A DNA stretch of 64,000 bases, from NCBI GenBank assembly GCA_027076325.1, contig JALTJZ010000018.1:45771-109770 (forward strand), written 5' to 3'. The DNA comes from Chromatiales bacterium. GTDB taxonomy: Bacteria > Pseudomonadota > Gammaproteobacteria > UBA6429 > Thiohalophilaceae. The notes under the pieces are model-generated. The model had not been told where the DNA came from. It searched no databases and was given only the letters and a program-made list of their open reading frames with translations. Both the position numbers and the translations under genes were made by a program. Of this stretch, positions 1 through 9,600 are shown piece by piece; within the stretch, counting starts at the first letter, position 1; each line of letters begins with the position of its first letter.

Positions 1-1
1 C

Positions 2-643
2 GAGGGCGCCATTATTGTTGTTCATGGTATTGGTGTTCACCCTAACTGGCCAGACGTGATTCTGCCCATCCGAGCTGAATTCCCCGATCATGGTTGGGCG
101 ACACTCAGCATTCAAATGCCTATTTTAGCCAACGACAAAACCAGCAAAGACTACATTCCACTACTCAAAGAGGTAAACAGCCGTTTTGATGCGGCGGTTC
201 AGTTTTTAAAAGCAAAAAATATACAAAATATTGTTATTGCAGCACATAGCATGGGAGCAACCATGGCAAACCAGTACCTGACAACAAAGCCTGACCCTGC
301 AATACGTGCCTATATTGCGATTAGTATGTCCAGTGACCCAAAAACCAAAGAGCTTGATAATGTAAAAAAACTTCGCCTGATTAAAAACATACCGGTACTT
401 GATATTTATGGTAACCAGGATCTGGATCCAGTACTTCGGTTTGCAAAAAACCGCCTGAAAGCGGGGCAAAAATCCAATCCAAAATACAAACAAGTCATGA
501 TAAAAGGGGCAGACCACTTTTATCTAAGTAAAAATGAGCAACTTATTAAAATAATACGCCTGTGGCTTTTAAAAAATGCACCGGGGAAAGAAATAACTAA
601 CCCCGCCGCAAGCACACAAGGCGCTGCACCATCCATTAATTAG
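2..643 (+). CDS. DUF3530 family alpha/beta-hydrolase-like protein (5' end outside window)
   Basis: The reading frame is open from the first bases of the window to TAG at 641-643, so the N-terminus and any signal peptide are missing; about 213 codons are visible. The visible part opens with a VVHGIGVHPNW oxyanion-type strand-loop. It continues through AAHSMGA, which has Ser in the nucleophile-elbow position, then DIYGNQDLDPV with the likely acid Asp, and GADHFYL with the likely catalytic His. This order of motifs and the GWATLSIQMP stretch fit DUF3530, a family of alpha/beta-hydrolase-fold proteins of unknown substrate. A GTG at 56 could be read as a start, but homology clearly continues upstream of it. 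The next gene follows in the same direction after 73 bases. Function beyond the fold is not known. Confidence 0.8.
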   Translation, partial: EGAIIVVHGIGVHPNWPDVILPIRAEFPDHGWATLSIQMPILANDKTSKDYIPLLKEVNSRFDAAVQFLKAKNIQNIVIAAHSMGATMANQYLTTKPDPAIRAYIAISMSSDPKTKELDNVKKLRLIKNIPVLDIYGNQDLDPVLRFAKNRLKAGQKSNPKYKQVMIKGADHFYLSKNEQLIKIIRLWLLKNAPGKEITNPAASTQGAAPSIN

Positions 644-716
644 CCACGGTAAGAACCCGCTTTATGACGTGGTGATAAAAACAAACTTTCTTTTTAAACT
701 TATTTGGGAAAATAAA

Positions 717-1178
717 ATGCCATCATATATTTTACTTACACTACACGTACTTGCCGCTGTTATCTGGGTTGGAGGCATGTTTTTCGCCTATGTTGTATTA
801 CGGCCTACAGCTGCCGCACAACTCGAACCGCCGGTGCGCCTTAAATTATGGACGGGAGTGTTTAGTCGTTTTTTCCCGTATGTATGGGCTTCCGTTATCC
901 TGCTACCGATAACAGGTTATATTATGGTGTTTAACTTTTATCAGGGGTTTGAAAATGCTCCCCGATTTATCCATACCATGAATGGGCTCGGTATTGTGAT
1001 GATTTTAATTTATCTGCATGTTTTCTTTGCGCCTTATAAACGCCTTAAACAAGCCGTTGCCAGTGAAAACTGGCCTGAAGGTGGTAAACGATTAAATCAG
1101 ATCCGAATGTTGGTGGGTACAAATACCGTACTTGGTTTAATTGTTGTTAGCGTGGCAGCCGCCGGGCGGTATATGTAA
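717..1178 (+). CDS. CopD-like four-helix membrane protein
   Basis: A 153-residue integral membrane protein with four predicted helices at about residues 4-27, 53-72, 85-107 and 131-150. His10, His86 and His99 lie in or near the helices, as in CopD-domain proteins, which are linked to copper handling or haem binding in the inner membrane. The frame is open from a GTG at 669, but the extra 16 residues are not membrane-like, and ATG at 717 places the first helix at the N-terminus as in relatives, so 717 is chosen. The copper genes lie less than 1 kb away on the other strand, which fits a copper link but does not prove it. Confidence 0.72.
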   Translation: MPSYILLTLHVLAAVIWVGGMFFAYVVLRPTAAAQLEPPVRLKLWTGVFSRFFPYVWASVILLPITGYIMVFNFYQGFENAPRFIHTMNGLGIVMILIYLHVFFAPYKRLKQAVASENWPEGGKRLNQIRMLVGTNTVLGLIVVSVAAAGRYM

Positions 1179-1211
1179 TATTGCGTAGCTAACACGCGCA
1201 ATGACAGCCTT

Positions 1212-2012
1212 TCACTTGCGAGACTTTTTAATCAACTCATAAGCCGCCTTAATTTCCTGTGTTTTTTCGGTTGCCATTTTTATCATTTCTTCCGGCATTC
1301 CTTTAGAAACCAGTTTATCAGGGTGATGTTGATTCATTAAGCGGCGGTAAGATTTTTTAATGTCTGCATCGCTTGACGACTCGGATACATTTAGCATGGC
1401 ATAGGCATCCTTTAGCATGTCACGTGTTGGTGGCCGCTGGTATGCCTGCCCACCACCTTCCTGGTGGAAGCTGCGTTGTGCCCGTACCATATCATCAAGT
1501 TGTTGAAACTTAATGGATGAAAAACCCAGTGTTATCGTGATGTGTTTAAGCAGTTCTTTTTCGTTTGCATGCATTACCCCATCGGCATAGGCCGCATGCA
1601 GCAAAACTTCGATAAACATTTGCAACAGCGTAGCATGACGGCGACATTCCTGTTTAAACTGATGTAACACACCGTCTAAATCAAAGTCACTTTGCTTACC
1701 CTGGTTAAATAATTCGATGGCAACTTTTTTTTGCTGTTCGTCCAGTGACATTTGCTGCATCATTGTGCGCGCCACTTCTATTTCATCTGGGGTCACACGG
1801 CCGTCTGACTTGGCAATATGCCCCATAACAGAAAAGACGGTGCTAAAAAAAGCAAGCTGAGTACGTTCCTGTGCCTGATAACCGAGCCCGTCAAAGTCCT
1901 GATTCAAACCTTTATCAAACTGGTGGCCAAAAGCCGCTCCCATTACCGCACCCAATGGCCCACCCATTAAGAAGCCAAAACCACCACCAACTATTTTCCC
2001 CCACCAGGACAT
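1212..2012 (-). CDS. djlA: DnaJ-like membrane co-chaperone DjlA
   Basis: A 266-residue protein with a Gly-rich hydrophobic N-terminal segment (about 1-30, WWGKIVGGGFGFLMGGPLG) like the membrane anchor of DjlA. A TerB-like helical domain occupies about residues 50-180. A C-terminal J domain occupies about 199-264, with the HPD motif at residues 230-232 that stimulates DnaK ATPase activity. Length and domain order match DjlA of gammaproteobacteria, an inner-membrane DnaK co-chaperone facing the cytoplasm. It is transcribed away from the copA side and ends 33 bases from the convergent CopD-like gene. Start ATG at 2012; no competing upstream start was seen. Confidence 0.9.
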   Translation of the reverse strand: MSWWGKIVGGGFGFLMGGPLGAVMGAAFGHQFDKGLNQDFDGLGYQAQERTQLAFFSTVFSVMGHIAKSDGRVTPDEIEVARTMMQQMSLDEQQKKVAIELFNQGKQSDFDLDGVLHQFKQECRRHATLLQMFIEVLLHAAYADGVMHANEKELLKHITITLGFSSIKFQQLDDMVRAQRSFHQEGGGQAYQRPPTRDMLKDAYAMLNVSESSSDADIKKSYRRLMNQHHPDKLVSKGMPEEMIKMATEKTQEIKAAYELIKKSRK

Positions 2013-2037
2013 ATTAATACCTTATTTCAGTTAACAC

Positions 2038-2118
2038 TTAAGCCTTGTCTGATAACCAGAACCACCAGACAATCATCACTATTAATATAAAACCACCGAT
2101 GTTAACGATTATATCCAT
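2038..2118 (-). CDS. 26-residue single-helix membrane peptide translationally coupled to copA
   Basis: A short frame read on the minus strand from ATG at 2118-2116 to TAA at 2040-2038. Its ATG shares one base with the TAA stop of copA (arrangement TAATG), which is typical of translational coupling. The peptide starts with MDIIVN, is almost wholly hydrophobic, and ends with the aromatic stretch VWWFWLSDKA, giving one membrane helix with a short charged tail. Some proteobacterial copper ATPase genes are followed by a cupredoxin-domain protein with a very similar N-terminal anchor ending in WWFWLS. This may therefore be a stand-alone anchor peptide or a truncated remnant of such a gene. The family link is recalled, not searched. 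No cupredoxin domain follows in any frame before djlA. Confidence 0.5.
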   Translation of the reverse strand: MDIIVNIGGFILIVMIVWWFWLSDKA

Positions 2119-4340
2119 TAAGCTTCTCCACTGGTTTTAAAAAAACGCAGGCGGTTTGCATTTGTGACCACGGTTACCGATGACATTGCCATTGCTGCAC
2201 CGGCTATCATTGGATTTAGCATTATACCAATAAAAGGGAATAATACACCGGCAGCAACCGGAATGCCCATAATATTATAAATAAAGGCTCCAAATAAATT
2301 CTGCCAGATATTTTTAATGGTTGCTTTTGATATTAGAATCGCATCCATCACACTATTTAATGAACCACGCATTAATGCAATGTCGGCACTTTCAATTGCC
2401 ACATCGGTTCCGGTTCCAATTGCAAAACCGACATCGGCCTGTGCCAGTGCAGGGGCATCATTAATACCATCACCCACCATTGCAACTATTTTACCCTGCT
2501 GCTGCAATCCGGTTACTTTTGACTGTTTGTCTGCCGGTAAAACTTCGGCGATAACTTCGTCAATTCCCACTTGTTTGGCAATTACCTCGGCAGTCCGCTT
2601 GTGGTCGCCCGTTAACATCACCACTTTCAAACCTGCCTGATGAAAACGATCAATTGCACTTTTTGAATCCTCTTTAATCGGATCGGCAATCCCTAACAAA
2701 CCGAGCAACTCCTTTTCACGGGCAATAAAAACAGGTGTTTGAGCCTGTACTGTTAAATCTATAATCTCCTGTTGCCAGTTTGACAACGATATATTTTCTC
2801 TGAGCATTAAGCTTTCATTACCCAGAAAAATCGTGTCACCCTTTATGTTTGCTTTTATTCCTAAACCTTCGATTGCCTCAAAATGGTCAACTGTTAATAG
2901 TTTCAGCTCTTTGGCTACGGCCTTTTCCAATACAGCCTGCGCCAACGGATGTTCCGAGCCTGCTTCTATACTTGCCGCTAACTGCAGGAGTTCGGAAGAA
3001 TCCAGTTTAGCTGTTGGTAATATCTGCAATAGTTCAGGCTTACCCAACGTTACTGTACCGGTTTTATCCAGCACGATCGTATCAATCTTGCCAGCCATCT
3101 GTAAGGCGTCACCATTACGAATTAAAATACCGTGTTCAGCTGCTTTACCAACGCCCACCATAATCGAGATCGGTGTTGCCAGCCCCAGTGCACAGGGGCA
3201 AGCGATTATTAATACGGTCATCAGCGCAACAACGGCGTAGCTTATCGATAAACCCGAAAAGTTATACCAGGTTAAAAATGTTAGCACTGCAAAAATCATG
3301 ACGGTAGGAACAAAATAGGATGATATTTTATCGACCAGGCGACCAATAGCCGGTTTTGAATTTTGTGCCTTGCGTACCAGTTCAATAATTTGTGCAAGTG
3401 CGGTATCTTTACCGATTTTTTTAGTCTGGAATAAAAATGAGCCACGTGTATTTAATGTGCCGCCAATAACATTATCACCTCTTTGTTTGCTAACCGGTAA
3501 GGGTTCACCGGTTAGCATGGATTCATCAACACTTGATTGGCCGTCTATGACTACGCCGTCTAACGGGATTTTTTCACCCGGTCGTACCCGGATAGTTTCA
3601 TTGAGCCCTACTTTGGCTATTTCAATATCCTGCTCAACACCGTCACGTATTACTCGGGCAGTTTTAGGTTGCAAGCCGATTAAACGTTTAATTGCTTCCG
3701 ATGTTTTGCCACGGGCTTTAATTTCCAGTGCTGAACCAAAGTTAATCAGTGCAATAATAATAGCAGCCGCTTCAAAGTAAGCATGTTGTGCCAAAGCAGG
3801 CACAATAGCAGGGAAAAAAACAATGACCATTGAATATAGCCAGGCTGTTCCCGTGCCTAAAGCAATCAGCGTATCCATATTTGCACTGTGATGTCTGAAT
3901 GATTTCCATGCACCTGTAAAAAAATGGCCGCCGGAATACCACATTACAAAAGCGGTGATAATGCCGATGATAAACCAGATAACCTGGCCACTGCTGGTTG
4001 TTAATTCCGGCAATAAACCACCCAAACCCAAAACAAAAAGTGGCACACCGACTAATGCAGCAAGCGTGTATTTTTTTACCAGCGAACGGTAATGCTCAAA
4101 CTCGGCGGCCTCTTTTTCTGTGTTATCTTCTTCGGACTCGAGCAATGCTGCATCATAACCTGCATCCTGAACCGTTTTGATTAAATCATCGACTGAAAAA
4201 TTACCTTCAATATCTGCCGTATGCTCTGCGAAATTAACCGCAGAAGATTCAACACCTGCAACGGTCTGTAATGCTTTTTCGACACTGGCAACACAACCGG
4301 CACAACTCATTCCACCAATTGAAAAACGTTTAACCGACAT
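2118..4340 (-). CDS. copA: Copper-exporting P1B-type ATPase CopA
   Basis: A 740-residue P1B-type ATPase, a normal length for CopA with one N-terminal heavy-metal-associated domain. Visible in order are the HMA motif GMSCAGC with Cys13 and Cys16, a membrane segment set between about 90 and 210, the actuator TGEPLPV, the transmembrane CPC at 381-383 that selects Cu(I)/Ag(I), the phosphorylation motif DKTGT with Asp425, the HP motif SEHPL, and the hinge [10 protein letters not shown]. The product should pump Cu(I) from cytoplasm to periplasm. A copZ-like gene lies 26 bases upstream in the same direction and a coupled 26-codon frame follows. ATG at 4340 is preceded by AGGAG-like bases. Confidence 0.95.
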   Translation of the reverse strand: MSVKRFSIGGMSCAGCVASVEKALQTVAGVESSAVNFAEHTADIEGNFSVDDLIKTVQDAGYDAALLESEEDNTEKEAAEFEHYRSLVKKYTLAALVGVPLFVLGLGGLLPELTTSSGQVIWFIIGIITAFVMWYSGGHFFTGAWKSFRHHSANMDTLIALGTGTAWLYSMVIVFFPAIVPALAQHAYFEAAAIIIALINFGSALEIKARGKTSEAIKRLIGLQPKTARVIRDGVEQDIEIAKVGLNETIRVRPGEKIPLDGVVIDGQSSVDESMLTGEPLPVSKQRGDNVIGGTLNTRGSFLFQTKKIGKDTALAQIIELVRKAQNSKPAIGRLVDKISSYFVPTVMIFAVLTFLTWYNFSGLSISYAVVALMTVLIIACPCALGLATPISIMVGVGKAAEHGILIRNGDALQMAGKIDTIVLDKTGTVTLGKPELLQILPTAKLDSSELLQLAASIEAGSEHPLAQAVLEKAVAKELKLLTVDHFEAIEGLGIKANIKGDTIFLGNESLMLRENISLSNWQQEIIDLTVQAQTPVFIAREKELLGLLGIADPIKEDSKSAIDRFHQAGLKVVMLTGDHKRTAEVIAKQVGIDEVIAEVLPADKQSKVTGLQQQGKIVAMVGDGINDAPALAQADVGFAIGTGTDVAIESADIALMRGSLNSVMDAILISKATIKNIWQNLFGAFIYNIMGIPVAAGVLFPFIGIMLNPMIAGAAMAMSSVTVVTNANRLRFFKTSGEA

Positions 4341-4366
4341 TCGGCTCTCCTGGTTACCTCGGAAGT

Positions 4367-4576
4367 TTATAGAATAGTGGCAGGAAATCCTGCTGCGGTA
4401 ATTGCCTGCGCAATCTCTTTGGCCGACCGGGAAGATGACATGGTTGCCTGATGTTGCTCAAGACTCACATTAATATCATCGACATTGCCAAGCTCCTTCA
4501 AAGCCGTCTCAATCGCCGCGACACAACCTGCGCATTTCATTCCTTCAATTGAAAAAGTGTGTGATGTGTTTGTCAT
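4367..4576 (-). CDS. copZ: CopZ-like copper chaperone (HMA domain)
   Basis: A 69-residue single HMA domain with the metal-binding motif GMKCAGC (Cys15 and Cys18). It would bind Cu(I) in the cytoplasm and hand it to CopA, encoded 26 bases downstream. The frame is open back to 4597, but the ATG at 4576 is preceded by AGAGG with a seven-base spacer, while the upstream ATG lacks a good ribosome site, so 4576 is chosen. A mercuric-ion-binding MerP-like role is less likely because no signal peptide is present and CopA is the neighbour. Confidence 0.85.
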   Translation of the reverse strand: MTNTSHTFSIEGMKCAGCVAAIETALKELGNVDDINVSLEQHQATMSSSRSAKEIAQAITAAGFPATIL

Positions 4577-4611
4577 GTTTAATCCTCTATTCGTCATTTA
4601 TTCAGTTGCAT

Positions 4612-4661
4612 GTAGGTTAAAACTTACAAATATATTAAAACAAGTGCTGATCTAAACCCAA
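4612..4661 (-). promoter_or_regulatory. Possible copZ-copA promoter with overlapping palindrome
   Basis: On the minus strand TTGGGT (4661-4656) and TAATAT (4637-4632) are separated by 18 bases. They predict a start near 4625. An imperfect palindrome, GTAGGTTAAAACTTAC (4612-4627, six of seven arm bases paired), covers that predicted start, where a repressor or activator could act. A second inverted repeat, AAACCCAA / TTGGGTTT (4654-4679), overlaps the -35 region. The elements are visible; their use as a copper-responsive promoter is inference, and no regulator gene of the CueR, CsoR or CusR type is present in the window. Confidence 0.35.
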
Positions 4662-4783
4662 TTTTATATTTTTGGGTTTTCTGTGTTAACAGATACATAC
4701 TTATCCATCTATTTAGTTCTATACTCATAAGATATTATTTCTTATTATATAAATCTTATTAAGGATGAAGGAACCATTAAAGT

Positions 4784-5638
4784 ATGACTCTGACACCCGA
4801 TTCACTCCTAAGCAATAACCTTGAATTAGTCTCACTGCCCGAAATCGTTTTCCAGCTTAATGATATGGTTAATGACCCTAATTGCAGTGCCGCAGATATC
4901 GGTGAAGTCATTAGTAAAGACGCCGGGTTAACAATACGCTTACTTAAAATAGTAAATAGCCCTTTTTACGGCTTTCCTTCTTCAATCGAAACGATTCCAA
5001 TGGCCATTACGGTTATGGGGATTCGTCAGTTACGCGATCTTGTTTTTGCCACCTGTGTCATTAACAAATACAATAACATACCCTCTGACATTCTAAATCC
5101 AGATATTTTCTGGTCTCACAGTATCGCCACGGCCACCGCTGCACAGCTTATCGCAAAAAAAATAAACCTCTCAAACAGTGAGCGTTTATTTACTTGCGGT
5201 ATCTTACACGATATTGGCCTGCTTATTATGGCGCTGGCCGCACCGGCCATCACGCGGCAAGTTCTGGAACTATCACACGACTCAAATAAACCCTACCATG
5301 ATTTACAAATCAATGTATTTGGTTTTAGCCAAAGTGACTTAGGTGCTACCCTTATTCGAAAATGGCAATTACCTGACTCCTTTATTGAGCCCATTCAACT
5401 GCAACAAACCAATAAAGCTGCCCTGCATTTTCCAATGGAAACGGCTATTTTAAAAGTTGCCAATGTCATTGCAAATATACAGGAAACCACAGCCATTACG
5501 GGTGACAACCAGATTATTCACCCTGGAACACTTGAACTGCTCGATCTGAATAAAGAAGATCTAGATGAAGTTAACACTGACATGCAGTCTAAACTGCATG
5601 CAATATTAAGTGTGCTTTACCCTAAACAGGCAGCGTAA
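4784..5638 (+). CDS. HDOD domain protein
   Basis: A 284-residue soluble protein consisting of one HDOD domain from about residue 15 to 210, with the hallmark CGILHDIG motif in the middle. The N-terminal SLPEIVFQLNDMVND and KDAGLTIRLLKIVNSPFYG segments are typical of the family. HDOD proteins are related to HD phosphohydrolases but are usually regulatory, acting in signalling with cyclic-di-GMP or chemotaxis proteins, and their partner cannot be told from sequence. No fused receiver or EAL domain is present. AAGGA lies about 11 bases before ATG 4784. The gene is divergent from copZ and convergent with the DUF302 gene. Confidence 0.85.
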   Translation: MTLTPDSLLSNNLELVSLPEIVFQLNDMVNDPNCSAADIGEVISKDAGLTIRLLKIVNSPFYGFPSSIETIPMAITVMGIRQLRDLVFATCVINKYNNIPSDILNPDIFWSHSIATATAAQLIAKKINLSNSERLFTCGILHDIGLLIMALAAPAITRQVLELSHDSNKPYHDLQINVFGFSQSDLGATLIRKWQLPDSFIEPIQLQQTNKAALHFPMETAILKVANVIANIQETTAITGDNQIIHPGTLELLDLNKEDLDEVNTDMQSKLHAILSVLYPKQAA

Positions 5639-5670
5639 ACCGGCTTCTTACCCATTAAAATAACAGCGAC

Positions 5671-6054
5671 TTAGAGTGCATCACGAACACGCTCTAAACG
5701 TGTTTTTACTTCAGCTGCTAATTCAGCAATGCCCTCTTTTTCAACCAGGGTTAATACCGCTGAAGGATCCATAAAGGCAACGGTAATCTTACCATTTTCT
5801 TCTTCACGTACCAGAACATTACAAGGCAAGAGCAAACCAATATCAGGCTCAGCCGTAATTGCCTGATTAGCAAGTACGGGGTTGCATGCACCCAAAATAG
5901 TATAGGGGCGTTTATCAATATCCAGCTTCTTCTTCATTACCGCTTTAACATTAATCTCCGTTAAAACGCCAAAGCCTTCTTTTTGTAGTTCATCGGTTAC
6001 TTTTGTAATGGCATCATCAAAGCTGCCTGAAAATGTGGTGCTAAATCCGTACAT
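5671..6054 (-). CDS. DUF302 family protein
   Basis: A 127-residue protein without signal peptide or membrane helix. The GFGVLTEINVKA segment, the YTILGACNPVLANQAI core with a conserved Cys, and LLLPCNVLVRE are hallmarks of DUF302, a small alpha/beta family of unknown biochemical role often found near sulfur, copper or redox genes. It follows the cytochrome c lipoprotein gene by 55 bases on the same strand, downstream of cusCBA. It may belong to the same transcription unit, although an inverted repeat lies between cusA and the cytochrome gene. Start ATG 6054, preceded by AGGAG. Confidence 0.85.
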   Translation of the reverse strand: MYGFSTTFSGSFDDAITKVTDELQKEGFGVLTEINVKAVMKKKLDIDKRPYTILGACNPVLANQAITAEPDIGLLLPCNVLVREEENGKITVAFMDPSAVLTLVEKEGIAELAAEVKTRLERVRDAL

Positions 6055-6109
6055 GAGTTTCTCCTAAAATTTCAATCCCAAAAATAAATGATACTTCTAT
6101 TTAATGGTG

Positions 6110-6607
6110 CTAGCGCCGGTTAATTTCAAGCCAGTTCTGATAAATTTCCTCAGGCCATTTTGATTGAACCCAGGTTAAAATAGCGTCTATTTCCTGCTGT
6201 GATAATTTATCACCCCAGGCTGGCATGCTGCCACCCAAATTAGCCGTGCCCGTAGTAATAATCGACATTAATAATTCCTTCGAATGATGCCATGTATGCG
6301 CTGTGCCATTTAATGGTGGTGGTTTTAACGTACCATCTGCATTTCGCTTGCGCCAGTCAGGCGTACCTTCCGCGTTAGCGCCATGACATGTTGCACAATG
6401 TTCTTTAAATAACTTGCCACCTAAAGTAACCTTTGAAAGATCAAAATCTGCCTGTGAAGCCGGTACAGATGCCGTGCTGGGTGTAGCAGGCTTAACAGGC
6501 TCAGCTGTGTTTTCTGAAATAGCTGGCTGTTTGGCTTTAGAAGATTCTTCTTTAGAGCACGATACAAGCACGAAACTAATAACAAACATAAATAACAGTT
6601 TTTTCAT
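6110..6607 (-). CDS. Monohaem c-type cytochrome lipoprotein
   Basis: A 165-residue precursor. Residues 1-16 form a lipoprotein signal peptide ending in a VLVSC lipobox, with the lipidated Cys at 17. A Pro/Ala/Ser-rich linker follows (about 25-55). A single class I cytochrome domain carries CATCH (Cys71, Cys74, His75), and Met128 in GGSMPAWG is the likely sixth haem ligand. It would sit anchored in the periplasm and carry electrons. The frame is open to 6664, but the lipobox and the local AGAG ribosome site show ATG 6607 to be the start. It lies between cusA and a DUF302 gene, which suggests a link with periplasmic copper oxidation state, though this is inference. Confidence 0.87.
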   Translation of the reverse strand: MKKLLFMFVISFVLVSCSKEESSKAKQPAISENTAEPVKPATPSTASVPASQADFDLSKVTLGGKLFKEHCATCHGANAEGTPDWRKRNADGTLKPPPLNGTAHTWHHSKELLMSIITTGTANLGGSMPAWGDKLSQQEIDAILTWVQSKWPEEIYQNWLEINRR

Positions 6608-6654
6608 TTTAAACTCTCTAAATTTGAATGAGTAAAGCAAAAACATCTTGACGA

Positions 6655-6682
6655 TATCCCCCACAGAAATCGGTGGGGGATA
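6655..6682. repeat. 10-bp perfect inverted repeat after cusA
   Basis: TATCCCCCAC (6655-6664) and GTGGGGGATA (6673-6682) pair perfectly around an 8-base loop, 12 bases beyond the cusA stop. It lacks an immediate U-run on the minus-strand transcript, so it is more likely an RNA-stabilising or processing hairpin, or a weak terminator, separating cusCBA from the cytochrome gene. Confidence 0.6.
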
Positions 6683-6694
6683 AATTAAAAGAAA

Positions 6695-9600
6695 TTAGTC
6701 CTTTCTCACTTCACGCTGCTTCCACAGGAAAAATACAGCCGGGATTACGATTAAAGTTAAAATTGTTGCACTTATCATCCCACCGACCATTGGTGCTGCA
6801 ATACGGCGCATCACTTCCGAGCCCGTACCACTTCCTAACATAATGGGTAATAGACCGGCAAAGATAGCTGCAACCGTCATAATAATAGGACGCACACGCA
6901 TTAATGCACCTTCAATAACCGCTTCACGCAATTCACCCAACGTTAAGCGATGCTCACGTTCAGAACGATGGTGTAAGCGTTTATAAGCCTGATTTAAATA
7001 AACCAGCATCACCACACCAATTTCGACCGCCACACCAGCAAGGGCAATAAAGCCAACCCCGACCGCAACCGACATATTGTAATCCAGCCAGTACAATAAC
7101 CAGACTCCGCCTACCAGTGCCATCGGTAAGGTGCCCATAATAATTAACACTTCTGTCATATTACGGAAGTTGATATACAGTAACAATAGAATGATAAACA
7201 ACGTAAAGGGCACGACTACACTTAAACGTTCCTTAGCACGTACCATATACTCATACTGCCCTGACCATGCCAGTGAATAACCGGGAGGAAGATCGAGCTG
7301 CTCCTGAACAACGCGTTGTGCTTCGGCAACATAAGAACCCAGATCTCTGTCCTGAATGTCCACCAGTGTCCAGCCATTAAGCCGTGCGTTTTCGCTTTTA
7401 ATAAGGCCAGGGCCTGATTCAATACGCACATCAGCGACTTCACCTAAAGGAATATTCGCACCCATCGGGGTAACAATGGGTAAGTTACGCAACTTGTCCT
7501 GTGAGTCACGCACATCGCTCTGGTAACGAACATTAATTGGATAACGCTCCTGCCCTTCGACTGATTGCGAAACATTCATGCCACCCACTGCGGTTTTAAC
7601 CACATCCTGTACATCGGCAATGTTTAAGCCATAACGTGATGCGGCCACCCGATCAATATCAACAACCACATAACGTCCACCGGCAACCCGTTCAGAATAA
7701 ACTGAAGCGGTTCCTGGAATCGGTTTAATGATTTCTTCAAGCCGTTTACCAATCTTTTGTATTACCTTGAGATCAGATCCCGCCACTTTGATACCCACCG
7801 GGGTTTTTATACCGGTTGCCAACATATCTATCCGGGTTTTAATCGGCATAACCCAGGCATTGGTTAGCCCTGGTATTTTGATTAAGTCCCTGAACTCCTG
7901 CATGAGTTTCTCGGTTGTCATCCCTTCACGCCATTCGCTCTTTGGTTTTAACTGAATGGTTGTTTCAATCATGGTTAACGGTGCCGGATCGGTTGCCGTT
8001 TCTGCACGACCAATTTTACCAAACACTGTTTTAACTTCGGGCACAGTTTTAATCAGCTTATCGGTTTGTTGCAGCAGTTGCTGTGCCTTACCGATTGAAA
8101 TAGCCGGGTAAGTCGTTGGCATATACATCAAATCGCCTTCATCCAGATCTGGCATAAATTCCGAACCAATATGAGAAAGCGGTATCATCACTGAAACAAT
8201 CGCCGCCAGGCTCACTAACAAAACACGTCCAGGGTATTTTAAAACCATATCAATAAATGGCCGATATAGAGCAATCAATGCACGGTTAACCGGGTTTTTC
8301 TTTTCAGGAACAATTTTCCCCCGAATAAAATAGCCCATTAACACCGGCACAAGTGTAATTGATAAACCGGCTGCTGCGGCCATCGCATATGTTTTAGTAT
8401 AAGCAAGTGGCGCAAATAATTTGCCTTCCTGCGCTTCGAGACTGAAAACAGGCAAGAAACTCAATGTAATAATCAGTAATGAGAAAAATAATGGTGGCCC
8501 TACTTCGACTGAGGCTCGGGCAATCACTTCCCAGCGATTTTTATCAGTAACGTTCTCTTTCTCAATATGCTTATGCACATTTTCAATCATTACAATGGCC
8601 GCATCCACCATCGCACCAATTGCAATCGCAATACCGCCTAATGACATAATGTTTGCATTCATGCCCTGTGCTTTCATCACGATAAAAGCCACCAGGATAC
8701 CAACCGGTAACGAGAGAATCACCACCAGTGCTGAACGGAAATGGAATAAAAACACAATACAAACCAGTGCCACAACTATAAACTCTTCAACAAGCTTCAG
8801 GTTTAAGGTATCGACTGCTCGCTGAATAAGTGAAGCGCGATTATAAACTTCAACAACTTCCACACCTTTGGGTAAACCTTTTTTGAGTTCTTCCAGTTTT
8901 TCTTTAACACCTTGAATAGTGCTCATGGCATTTTCACCAAAACGCATCACGATAATGCCACCCACCACTTCGCCTTCACCATTAAGCTCGGTAATACCGC
9001 GACGCAACTGAGGGCCGATATGCACTTCTGCAACATCCTTTAGTAGAATGGGGACACCGTTCTTGTTCATTCCTAATGGTATCTGCCGCAGATCTTCTTC
9101 ACTCTGTATATAACCGGTTGCGCGAATCATATATTCTGCTTCGGCCATTTCAATAACCGAACCACCGACTTCCTGATTAGCACGTTTAATTGCCATGCGA
9201 ATCTTGGCTAATGGTAAGTTATAGGCACGTAAACGATCGGGATCTAATACAACCTGGTACTGCTTTACCATACCACCGACCGTTGTCACTTCAGACACAC
9301 CCGGCACGGTTTGCAATTCATACTTTAAGAACCAGTCCTGCAAACTACGTAACTGTGCCAGATCATTTTTACCGGTTCTGTCAACCAGTGCATACTGATA
9401 CACCCAGCCCACCCCGGTTGCATCCGGCCCGAGTTCCGGGCGTGCGGCTGCCGGTAACTTACTGGCTACCTGGCTTAAGTATTCCAGCACCCGAGAACGC
9501 GCCCAATACGGATCGGTGCCATCTTCAAAGATGACATACACATACGAGTCACCAAAAAAAGAATAGCCCCGGACATTTTTTGCTTTTGGTACTGACAACA

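Noticed and set aside
6608-6664. N-terminal extension of the cytochrome c gene to 6664
   Set aside because: The extra residues lie partly in the 10-bp inverted repeat and would bury the lipoprotein signal peptide, which starts properly at 6607.
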